Source: BRHc4a sp049323915
Lineage (GTDB): Bacteria > Bacillota > Desulfotomaculia > Desulfotomaculales > Desulfocucumaceae
DNA length: 40,461 nt
NCBI GenBank assembly: GCA_049323915.1
Contig: JBMOPC010000117.1
Span: 1-40,461, forward strand
Direction of reading: 5' to 3'
Shown here in pieces: positions 8,101 through 13,768 of the stretch. Under the pieces are notes generated by a model. That model saw nothing but the letters and a program-made list of their open reading frames with translations. It was not told the DNA's origin and ran no database searches. Both the position numbers and the translations under genes were made by a program. Positions within the stretch are counted from its first letter, which is position 1, and each line of letters begins with the position of its first letter.

Positions 8101-9596
8101 GCACTCTGCTTGGACAGGATGTAAGTCCTGACGCCGGCGGTGTCGATATTGCCCATCTTTCCGGCTTCGCCCAGGGCTATGTAAGCCCACATGTCGCTGT
8201 ACACGCTGTTCTCAAAGGAACCCCTGCCCGGGTCAGCCGCCTTTTGCCTGCCTGCCAGGAGGCCGGCCAGCCGGTCCCGGCGGACGGTATCGTTCCACTG
8301 GTTCAGGGCCAGCAAGCACTGGGCGGCGGTTTTTGTCCTCGACCTCTTGACCCAGCTTGATCCGGCGCCGGCATAGTCGTTGTACGTTTTCCCCAAAGCT
8401 TTAAGGGCAATCAGCGTTTCGGCCGTGGAAAAGGTGCTGTCCCACTGGGCCGGTACGGCCGCCGTGTCGGCGTCCTGGATGTCCGCCAGGTAGGCCAGGC
8501 CGTCCTGGATGGCTTTATAAACGTTGCTGTTGGAGTCACCGGCCCCGGTGAAGTAACTGAGGGCGGTAAGCACCTGCGCCGTCAGGTCGGACTCCTTGGG
8601 GTAATAACCGCCCCAGGCCGCCCCGGCCGGGCTGCCCCAGCTGTTTGAGTGCGGATGCTTGAATGTATTGAGATAGGCAAGAGCCTTTTCCTGATCTACG
8701 GATCCCAGTCTGCCGGTTTTCCCGAGGGCAGTCAAAACAACGAGATCTTCGTAAATGCTGCTGCCAAAGTATACCTGGCCGGCGACAGTGGTATTCTGTT
8801 TGGCTATTATTGCATCAGCCAGGACGCCGATATTGGCCGAGGATGGCTGAACAGCATAAAGGGCGGTCAGTTCTTTAGCCAGATACACCGCATCCTTTAC
8901 CGAGGGTTCAGTCCTAATGGCATCGGCGGTGGAGTTGGCGGAGGCAATTACGGTATCCTTGAGAGACGTAGCCCCGTAGACCCATCCGCCCACCGAAAGG
9001 TCCTCGCCGGACCTGGCCAGCGCTTCAACACAGCGGTAGTCAAAATTCCAGCCGTTGACGGCATAGGGCATACTGCCGCTTTGATACCTGGCCCTGAAGT
9101 AGTTCACGGCGCTGGCGATGGAATCCTGCACCCGGTTGTAAACATCACCGCCCTCCGCAAGGTCGCCCTTAACCGCCGCCAGGGCCTGCAAAGGCGCTTT
9201 CGTTCCGTACTCATTGGAGTAGGGGCCGAAACTGCCGTCATTATTCTGGGTAGAGTATATGTATGTAATTAAACTGTTGCCGTCCCCCAGCAAATCAGCC
9301 AGATTTTCCATTTCACTCTTCAGGGTTTTACCGTTTCTTGTCCATTTTGCAGTTGCAAGGTCCTCACCGGCCATAGCCAGCACGTAAGCGGTGTACCCGT
9401 CAATTTTTTCCCCGGCCTGATACTTCTGGTTGATAAAATCAACAGCTTTACCGGCCATCTCACCTGCAGAATATAATTGAGCTTGCCCAGCGGCCGCAGC
9501 CCCGCCGGTTACGGCAAACGGAACCACAATGCCAGTAAAAAAGCACAACGTCACCAGTATCGCCAAGAAGCGCAAATTCTTCCTGTATCTATACAT
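5172..9596 (-). CDS. Giant S-layer-anchored intrinsic-factor-like protein (toroid repeats, DUF4430, SLH x3)
   Basis: A 1474-residue secreted protein. Residues 1-37 are a signal peptide. Residues about 40-945 hold many prenyltransferase-type repeats, probably three toroid blocks (about 40-430, 435-665, 670-945). A recurring motif of the type GAEWTKNGKxL is seen near residues 73, 585, 685 and 878. An Asn/Asp linker (NNDNNNNQ) follows, then a DUF4430 domain at about 960-1065 (GELLYGPGSVTV, GWMYKVNGTVPM, VIWWYSKDM). Next is a beta-rich ZU5-like region at about 1160-1290, then three SLH domains from about 1297 to the end (GYGDGTFRPDSTVTREE, GFPDGTFRPDTAAGRAQ) that should fix it to the cell wall polymer. 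ATG follows the cbiZ stop codon directly. Toroid plus beta domain is the plan of intrinsic factor and transcobalamin, so I infer surface corrinoid capture. Confidence 0.88.
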   Translation of the reverse strand: MYRYRKNLRFLAILVTLCFFTGIVVPFAVTGGAAAAGQAQLYSAGEMAGKAVDFINQKYQAGEKIDGYTAYVLAMAGEDLATAKWTRNGKTLKSEMENLADLLGDGNSLITYIYSTQNNDGSFGPYSNEYGTKAPLQALAAVKGDLAEGGDVYNRVQDSIASAVNYFRARYQSGSMPYAVNGWNFDYRCVEALARSGEDLSVGGWVYGATSLKDTVIASANSTADAIRTEPSVKDAVYLAKELTALYAVQPSSANIGVLADAIIAKQNTTVAGQVYFGSSIYEDLVVLTALGKTGRLGSVDQEKALAYLNTFKHPHSNSWGSPAGAAWGGYYPKESDLTAQVLTALSYFTGAGDSNSNVYKAIQDGLAYLADIQDADTAAVPAQWDSTFSTAETLIALKALGKTYNDYAGAGSSWVKRSRTKTAAQCLLALNQWNDTVRRDRLAGLLAGRQKAADPGRGSFENSVYSDMWAYIALGEAGKMGNIDTAGVRTYILSKQSADGSWGESFGGAYYPDVLSTAQAIRALTYLPGAGSDADIQAAINKGLVYLKGLQQNDGGAYAQYDDPAVDNSEVITALRKLGKDPEGAEWTRTVNGKKVNLVSYLMKSTMNADGSFGTSKNVFGAAGALFAYVLQKDADMVATVKNGVKYLADQYSSDNNTYMYKQYGGYRAAKVITLAGDDAAADKWKKDGKTLAARITEDSAALTVTSSVTDIAKTLIGLSGLKSQNASECSRLIALIAAKQQGGGNFADGVIYNEMLPYLALTTAGGWGSLAAEKQARAREWLINAQTKAEPNKGSWQHQWGVDTVSTAQAIVVLSGFADAKTVGSATYQAVQDGLAWLKSKQDDAGKISVQFDDPVTDTGEAVLAVLAAGENPKGAEWTKNGKNLIDYLLLKTNRNDDGSIGDKAGFSGNVGSTVPALLALLEYNKSYGWIDFSAVPDSGNNDNNNNQPGQGLSGDQYSVNIAVVGTNGELLYGPGSVTVSKTGKWGPTALGALHATGLAYTEDGGFVKTIAGQANSGMNGWMYKVNGTVPMMIASAKSVNEGDQVIWWYSKDMNSPGPTWDSFFRQTTEERPKPVTPVNLQDQNKMLPATLQSSDSALTALEKVDQMIGLKGKTVELGAPGGSAMAVVVVGDIQPLDLAAIASLKKELSQNEVDLTHKVAADTGATVADAGAEVALSIPAKALNNDVEVTVKKVVAGSQGGTQPAGPSGFRQVSALYDFGPDGITFAVPVTLTLKVAVPPLVRPENLALAWYDKSAGKWIAIPAVVDLNRGLILARVQHFSHYAVFAREPVKPFADVTPASFGWAKDSIETLAGAGIVAGVDGKRFEPERVVTRAEFASLLVKSLGLHTQPGITHPFKDVGSGDWYAGAVTAAYGAGLLKGYGDGTFRPDSTVTREEVAIMLAKATKLQATEQKTNFTDGGRIASWARAGVAAAVAQGLIKGFPDGTFRPDTAAGRAQCAVMVYRMLTGEY

Positions 9597-10328
9597 TTAT
9601 TCCAAACACGCCCTTTCACAATTGATACTCAAAGCATCCCGGCTATCAGTCTTAACCCCCTGTAACACTGCTTCGTACACGGTTCTTCCAATCAAGCACC
9701 CCAGGCCGGTGGCCGTTCCCGCATAGCGCAAGGGTTCCCCCCTGCCCGTGCAGGCAACCACAATGGCATCGGTAGTGGTGCCCGTGACCGGCTCACCGCA
9801 CGACAGGCTTATTTTTGCACTGAACAAGGCCCTGGTCTTGGCCTCAGTTGCAGTTATCACGGCGTTGACCATGGCGGCGTCGGTTAAATTTCCGTCAATC
9901 ATCAGGATAATGTTGATGGTGCCCGGCCGGTACCGGCCCTGCACCTCACTCGCCGGCAGTCCTGCCACCCCCGGGTTGCCAACACCTGCAGTACAGAGGG
10001 TAGCCACCAAAAGATCTTTTTGCCTCTCCTGGTATAAAACGGTATCCTTAACGCTTACGGCCGTCATCATGCCCAAAACGTCGCGCCCCAGCCGTAAACG
10101 GAGGGCCACCTGCCTGAGATCCTCCTCCGGGTCACTGCCGTCATAATCTTTATGAACTGAATGGTTGATTAAATACCTGGCCCGTCTTAAGTCTCCCCCC
10201 AGAATGGCCGAACTGATTACATTAAGCGGCCTGTCGGAGGCAGCAACAAAAGTTGTCTGGTCATAAACATGCAGGCTTATCCCCTGAATTGAAAACTGCT
10301 TGTTAAAAACCGGAAGTTCCTCCAACAA
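9597..10328 (-). CDS. cbiZ: Adenosylcobinamide amidohydrolase CbiZ
   Basis: A 243-residue cytoplasmic enzyme of the CbiZ family. CbiZ cleaves the amide bond that attaches the aminopropanol arm of adenosylcobinamide or pseudo-B12 and gives adenosylcobyric acid, which can then be rebuilt with the cell's own lower ligand. Family motifs include LCTAGVGNPGVAG, INIILMIDGNLTDAAMVNA and GTTTDAIVVACTGRG. The start is TTG with GGGAGGT eight bases before. A terminator-like hairpin separates it from cbiN, and its stop codon abuts the ATG of the giant surface protein. The placement between a cobalt importer and a corrinoid trap points to salvage of foreign corrinoids. Confidence 0.9.
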   Translation of the reverse strand: MLEELPVFNKQFSIQGISLHVYDQTTFVAASDRPLNVISSAILGGDLRRARYLINHSVHKDYDGSDPEEDLRQVALRLRLGRDVLGMMTAVSVKDTVLYQERQKDLLVATLCTAGVGNPGVAGLPASEVQGRYRPGTINIILMIDGNLTDAAMVNAVITATEAKTRALFSAKISLSCGEPVTGTTTDAIVVACTGRGEPLRYAGTATGLGCLIGRTVYEAVLQGVKTDSRDALSINCERACLE

Positions 10329-10362
10329 AACTCTTACCTCCCGACCAGGACAGCATATACGG

Positions 10363-10396
10363 AAAACCCCCGGCCTGCGAAAAGATCGGGGGTTTT
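10363..10396 (-). terminator. Hairpin between cbiN and cbiZ
   Basis: Inverted repeat AAAACCCCCG/CGGGGGTTTT with a 14-base spacer; in the minus-strand transcript the stem ends in UUUU. It probably ends part of the cbiMN transcripts. Genes further down would depend on read-through or on a promoter I could not identify. Confidence 0.65.
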
Positions 10397-10406
10397 AAAA
10401 AAGCCT

Positions 10407-10712
10407 TCATCCTTTCTCCTGCACTCTTCTTTTGCCCCGGACATACCCGAAATAGTAACCGATGAAGCCGCTGCCGATGGCCGCCTGCAGGGCGAAGATG
10501 AGGCTTTCTATCTCCCCGCCGGGGGGCTCCCAGATGGATTCGAACCAGGGTTGGTAGCCGGGATTTACATCCTTGATGACTTTCTCGGCCTCTCCGTCCG
10601 CCCCCCCGAATTCAGCGCCGCTGTGGATTGCCAGGGGAACGACGGCCAGGGCCACCACCAGGATGACCAGCAGCATGTTTTTTAACACAAGGTTTTTTGT
10701 TGCCTCGCTCAT
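10407..10712 (-). CDS. cbiN: Cobalt ECF transporter small subunit CbiN
   Basis: A 101-residue protein with two membrane segments (residues about 10-29 and 69-88) and an extracytoplasmic loop between them, which is the CbiN layout. CbiN works with CbiM to load Co2+ into the S component. Motifs fitting the family are GADGEAEKVI and YQPWFESIWEPPGGEIESLIFALQA (shown as pieces of the loop and second helix). Its ATG overlaps the end of cbiM by four bases. It ends just before a terminator-like hairpin. Confidence 0.92.
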   Translation of the reverse strand: MSEATKNLVLKNMLLVILVVALAVVPLAIHSGAEFGGADGEAEKVIKDVNPGYQPWFESIWEPPGGEIESLIFALQAAIGSGFIGYYFGYVRGKRRVQEKG

Positions 10713-11464
10713 GACTGAACCTCCTTGTTAAGGATCGAGAGTTCCTGAAGCTCCTGCCTGCTGTGGACAGTAAGTTGGTTAACAACCAGCACCGTCAGCA
10801 GGCCCTCGCTGATTGCCAGAGGTATCTGGGTGATGGCAAAAATCCCGGCGAATTTGACAAATGAAGCAATAAAGCCGCCGGTCTCGGCCGGAAAGGCCAA
10901 GGCAAGCTGCACAGAAGTAGTCACATAGGTCAGCAGGTCTCCCAGCGCTGCCGCCAGAAATACGCACAGCCAGAGAGGCACGCCCGTTTTTTGCAACACC
11001 CTGTAGACCCAGTAGGCCACAAAGGGGCCAACCACGGCCATGGAGAATGTATTTGCCCCAAGGGTGGTCAGCCCTCCGTGGGCCAGGAGCATTGATTGAA
11101 AGATTAGCACGATGCACCCCAAAACGCTCATGACCGAAGGCCCGAACAGTATGGCCCCCAGCCCTACACCTGTTGGGTGGGAGCAGCTCCCCGTCACAGA
11201 GGGGATCTTAAGTGCCGAAAGAACAAAGACGAAAGCTCCCGCCAGTCCCAGCAGCATCTTCAGGCCGGGTTTTTCTTTTGCCATCCTTTGGATTGACAGT
11301 ATTCCCGCGATTAAAAACGGCAGCGTTACTACAGTCCAGAACCCCGACCACTTGATGGGAAGAAATCCTTCCATGATGTGCATGGCATAGACGTTTTGAG
11401 GAAACATCAGTAAAACCGACAGTGCGAATACGGATGCCAAAACAGCATACCTTCCAACAGACAC
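10709..11464 (-). CDS. cbiM: Cobalt ECF transporter S component CbiM
   Basis: Membrane protein of the CbiM/NikM family, the Co2+-binding S component. I place the start at GTG 11464, which has GGAGAGG six bases upstream; an in-frame ATG at 11490 and one at 11554 would add residues with poorer signals. This gives about 251 residues with an N-terminal signal peptide ending ...NVYA, followed by MHIMEGFLP. The His of this Met-His start is the conserved metal ligand in the family, and cleavage would expose it. Other family features are GSCSHPTGVGLGAILFGP and LLAHGGLTTLGAN. It is the first gene after the cobalamin riboswitch, and cbiN overlaps its end. Confidence 0.92.
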   Translation of the reverse strand: MSVGRYAVLASVFALSVLLMFPQNVYAMHIMEGFLPIKWSGFWTVVTLPFLIAGILSIQRMAKEKPGLKMLLGLAGAFVFVLSALKIPSVTGSCSHPTGVGLGAILFGPSVMSVLGCIVLIFQSMLLAHGGLTTLGANTFSMAVVGPFVAYWVYRVLQKTGVPLWLCVFLAAALGDLLTYVTTSVQLALAFPAETGGFIASFVKFAGIFAITQIPLAISEGLLTVLVVNQLTVHSRQELQELSILNKEVQS

Positions 11465-11730
11465 AAAAATCCTCTCCTTTCTACCTGAAATGAACATTAT
11501 CTTTAACACCCCCCATAAAAAAACGGCCTTATCCAATACCACCTCCCCAATCACAAAAGCGATGCATCAGAATAGGCCGGCCAAGTGCTTCCGGATCATC
11601 ACGAACCCAAGTGCACTTCCGGTTTTGGGTTCATTCTCCGCTTTGTCAGTTCAGATCAACACGCACAAAATCCGTTATACGCTTTATCCCTCAGGATAAA
11701 GCACCTAATCCGTTTTTGTTATAAAATATT
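11465..11730 (-). promoter_or_regulatory. Structured untranslated leader of cbiM
   Basis: About 265 bases between the riboswitch terminator and cbiM. It contains a hairpin GCTTTATCC/GGATAAAGC (11679-11700) and a hairpin GAACCCAA/TTGGGTTC (about 11605-11634). It also has two near copies of CCAAGTGCTTCCGG (about 11581 and 11609; the second carries a two-base insertion), and AGGCCG followed by a run of seven T in the RNA sense (about 11515-11530) that could pair with CGGCCT upstream as a second terminator. Its function is unknown. Confidence 0.5.
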
Positions 11731-11761
11731 AAACCCCCTGCACTTATGAATGCAGAGGGTT
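11731..11761 (-). terminator. Riboswitch expression-platform terminator
   Basis: Inverted repeat AACCCTCTGCA/TGCAGGGGGTTT with an eight-base loop, followed in the transcript by UUUAAUAUUUU. It lies about 75 bases after the end of the cobalamin aptamer and is the likely off-switch when cobalamin is bound. Confidence 0.8.
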
Positions 11762-11834
11762 ATAAGCTGGATATACCAGATCCCGGCAACCGGGCGTATC
11801 ACCTCCCCATCCATCGTGGGTACATATGGCAGCA

Positions 11835-12012
11835 ATTGGACAAGCAGGTTTCCTGGCTCAAGGTCATCGTCTCACCTGCGCCTTCCCGGTTTATAAGTCT
11901 CCGGTGGCATAATGCAGAAGAACTCCCTTTCACAGTGGCGGGACCGCGCCGGATTTGCACCGGCTTCCCTTTTCAATTCTATCTTTTGAATAGAATCACT
12001 TGCCCTTTATTT
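11835..12012 (-). ncRNA. Cobalamin riboswitch
   Basis: The minus strand carries the conserved core of the AdoCbl/cobalamin riboswitch. In order it has GGGAAGCCGGTGCAAATCC, GGCGCGGTCCCGCCACTG and the B12 box GCCAGGAAACCTGC at about 11843-11858. A consensus promoter precedes it and a terminator hairpin follows. It should repress cbiM and probably the whole downstream corrinoid operon when cobalamin is plentiful. Confidence 0.95.
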
Positions 12013-12024
12013 TAAGTTTTTCTT

Positions 12025-12053
12025 ATTTTACCAGCAGACATATCATTTGTCAA
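12025..12053 (-). promoter_or_regulatory. Promoter of the riboswitch/cbiM operon
   Basis: On the minus strand, TTGACA (12053-12048), a 17-base spacer and TAAAAT (12030-12025). This is a near-perfect housekeeping promoter, and the predicted start falls just before the cobalamin aptamer. Confidence 0.85.
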
Positions 12054-12072
12054 TTATTTGCATGGGTTAGAA

Positions 12073-12117
12073 ACAAAGCCCGTAAACCCTTTCATTTTCA
12101 AGGCTTACAGGCTTTTC
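12073..12117 (-). terminator. Terminator of tRNA-Pro(CGG)
   Basis: Imperfect inverted repeat AAGCCTGTAAGCC / GGGTTTACGGGCTT followed by TGTTT in the transcript, immediately after the tRNA 3' end. Confidence 0.7.
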
Positions 12118-12119
12118 TG

Positions 12120-12196
12120 TGGTCGGGATGACACGACTTGAACGTGCGACCTCACGGTCCCGAACCGTGCGCTCTACCAAACTGAGCTACATCCCG
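12120..12196 (-). tRNA. tRNA-Pro (anticodon CGG)
   Basis: A cloverleaf reads on the minus strand. The acceptor stem is CGGGATG/CATCCCG and the D arm GCTCAGTTTGGTAGAGC. The anticodon arm CACGG-TTCGGGA-CCGTG gives CGG for the codon CCG, and the T arm contains TTCAAGT. The CCA end is encoded. It lies on the same strand as the corrinoid operon and has its own terminator. Confidence 0.93.
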
Positions 12197-12316
12197 GCAC
12201 CCTCTTAAATTGACAACTACAATTATGCAATAAACCCGTTTGAAAGTCAAGTATATAAATTGCCTTTATAAGTCGCTCCCGTCAACAGCCTACTAGGAGA
12301 ATGTTGCAAAACCCAA

Positions 12317-12437
12317 GAGGCTGTTCAAAAACGAGCATGGCAAGGAAGAGCCGGTGGACGGAGCGGAGCGTACATGTAGTACGTGAGCATTCGATCAGCG
12401 GGTCTGACGAAGTCAGGCAAAGTTTTTCAACAGCCTC
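12317..12437. repeat. MITE-like element with terminal inverted repeats
   Basis: An element of about 121 bases bounded by GAGGCTGTTCAAAAA (12317-12331) and TTTTTCAACAGCCTC (12423-12437), which are inverted copies with one mismatch. The interior includes a GAGCGGAGCGTACATGTAGT stretch around a TACATGTA palindrome. No transposase is present. A partial end, CAACAGCCTACTAGGAG, lies just to the left (about 12283-12299). The right end touches the stop codon of the DUF456 gene. Confidence 0.8.
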
Positions 12438-12917
12438 CTAGCTTATAGCGGTGATAAACCATATAATCATGCCGGCCTCAACCACCAGCTTGAAGGCCAT
12501 CCCCCCTATCATGCCTATTATGCTCCCCACCCCGGACCTCACGGCTGAGGCAAAGGGCTTTCTGACAGCAATCTCACCAGCCACGGCGCCGATAAATGGG
12601 CCAAAAACGATGCCCAGCGGCCCCATGACAACTATGCCCAGCAAAACTCCCAAAATGCTGCCGGCCACCGCCGCCCGGGACCCGCCGCACCTCCTCACCC
12701 CCCAGGCATTGGCCGCATAGTCGATGAAGAAAATCAGCCCGACGGCCAGGGCCTGACCCAGGTAAAACCATAAAGACAGTTTGCTGAAGCCGGTAAAAAT
12801 GCCGTATATGAGCATTCCCAGCCAGATAAGAGGCGCCCCCGGCAAAGCCGGCAGAATGGTGCCCGCAAGGCCGGCGGCAAAAAACAGAAAGGCCAGTATC
12901 AACCCGAGGACAGCCAT
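12438..12917 (-). CDS. DUF456 family membrane protein
   Basis: A 159-residue integral membrane protein with Gly/Ala-rich helices. It matches the DUF456 pattern: N-terminal AGLAGTILPALPGAPLIW, a central FFIDYAANAWGVRRCGGSRAA and glycine-rich GPLGIVFGPFIGAVAGEI. Function is unknown. The TAG stop lies directly at the edge of the MITE-like repeat, so the last residues or the stop may have been set by that insertion. The upstream GGGAGGGAAGTGGT region supplies the ribosome binding site. No operon partner is evident. Confidence 0.8.
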   Translation of the reverse strand: MAVLGLILAFLFFAAGLAGTILPALPGAPLIWLGMLIYGIFTGFSKLSLWFYLGQALAVGLIFFIDYAANAWGVRRCGGSRAAVAGSILGVLLGIVVMGPLGIVFGPFIGAVAGEIAVRKPFASAVRSGVGSIIGMIGGMAFKLVVEAGMIIWFITAIS

Positions 12918-13028
12918 ACCACTTCCCTCCCGCCGCCACCTAATCTTATATTATTCATTCTTCGACAGCTTATTCAATTTATCCTCCAGATGGAACAGAT
13001 GTAGTTTAAACGGTGATAATGCTATATC

Positions 13029-13057
13029 TTGACAGTGCCGCCGGCGGGTAGTATGAT
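13029..13057 (+). promoter_or_regulatory. Promoter of the DUF2325 gene
   Basis: TTGACA (13029-13034), a 17-base spacer and TATGAT (13052-13057). The -10 box touches a Fur box, so iron-loaded Fur would block it. Confidence 0.85.
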
Positions 13058-13071
13058 GAGAATGATTATCA
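13057..13071 (+). promoter_or_regulatory. Fur box
   Basis: TGAGAATGATTATCA matches the 7-1-7 Fur consensus TGATAATNATTATCA at all but one position and overlaps the start region of the preceding promoter. Confidence 0.85.
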
Positions 13072-13094
13072 TTTCCGTTATAAGAGGTGATTAT

Positions 13095-13400
13095 ATGTCA
13101 ATCTTAGTTGTGGGAGCAGACCACTTGGGCGAAATTGAAGTAAATCTTAAAAATCTGGGATGCCGTTCCCTTACCCACCTGAAGGGTCGCAAAAACATCC
13201 ACAGGCGCAACCTGAACATACCGGAAGGAACTGACCTGGTCCTGGTGCTGACCGATTACGTTGATCACAATATTGCCCGTTCAATCAAAGACAGCGCCAA
13301 GAACAAATCTATTCCCGTGATTTTCTCCAAACGTTCCTGGTCTTGCCTGTATCAAAAAATATGTTCCCTGAAAAAAGGTTTTCCAGGCAGATCAAAATAA
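13095..13400 (+). CDS. DUF2325 family protein, iron-regulated
   Basis: A small soluble protein of 101 residues. The chosen ATG at 13095 follows AGAGGTGA; an upstream in-frame start would fall inside the promoter. It matches DUF2325: SILVVGADHLGEIEVNLKNLG at the N-terminus (seen as a Rossmann-like start), HRRNLNIPEGTDLVLVLTDYV in the middle and VIFSKRSWSCLYQKI near the end. No biochemical role is established for the family. Its promoter is covered by a Fur box and it precedes feoAB, so it is probably made under iron limitation. A role in iron homeostasis is inference. Confidence 0.8.
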   Translation: MSILVVGADHLGEIEVNLKNLGCRSLTHLKGRKNIHRRNLNIPEGTDLVLVLTDYVDHNIARSIKDSAKNKSIPVIFSKRSWSCLYQKICSLKKGFPGRSK

Positions 13401-13415
13401 AACCGGCCAGGGTTA

Positions 13416-13444
13416 TTGACAACAAAAATACCATATAATAGAAT
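13416..13444 (+). promoter_or_regulatory. Promoter of feoAB
   Basis: TTGACA (13416-13421), a 17-base spacer and TAGAAT (13439-13444), followed by GAGAATGAGAAT, a partial Fur-like half-site run. Confidence 0.75.
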
Positions 13445-13484
13445 GAGAATGAGAATACATCTCGTATTTTATTTACATGACGAA

Positions 13485-13499
13485 TGATAATAATTCTCA
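13485..13499 (+). promoter_or_regulatory. Fur box upstream of feoA
   Basis: TGATAATAATTCTCA matches TGATAATNATTATCA with one mismatch. It lies between the promoter and feoA, where bound Fur would stop transcription of the iron uptake operon. Confidence 0.82.
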
Positions 13500-13526
13500 T
13501 TCTCGTGGCGTATCTATATACTGGGG

Positions 13527-13754
13527 GTGAAAGAATTGACGCTGGACCGGGTAAAGAGGGGACAGTCATTTAAAATCGTGTCAATACCGGATAACACGGT
13601 TAGAGCGCAGGCCATCCGCTTTGGAATAACAGAAGGGGAAGTTGTCAGCTGCGAAGAGGTGGTACCCGCAGGTCCCATAGTGATTCGCAAAAACAAGCAG
13701 CTGCTGGCCCTGGGAAGAAAACTGGCAATGAAAATCGGGGTGTCGCTTGCATAA
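13527..13754 (+). CDS. feoA: Ferrous iron transport protein FeoA
   Basis: A 75-residue cytoplasmic SH3-like protein that assists FeoB in Fe2+ uptake. Family features are an N-terminal LTLDRVKRGQSFKIVSI and, near the end, RKNKQLLALGRKLAMKIGV. The start is either GTG 13527 or TTG 13536; the latter has GGGGGTG at a better distance, so the N-terminus is uncertain by three residues. It is followed 14 bases later by feoB. Confidence 0.9.
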   Translation: MKELTLDRVKRGQSFKIVSIPDNTVRAQAIRFGITEGEVVSCEEVVPAGPIVIRKNKQLLALGRKLAMKIGVSLA

Positions 13755-13768
13755 GGAGGTGGAAGCCA

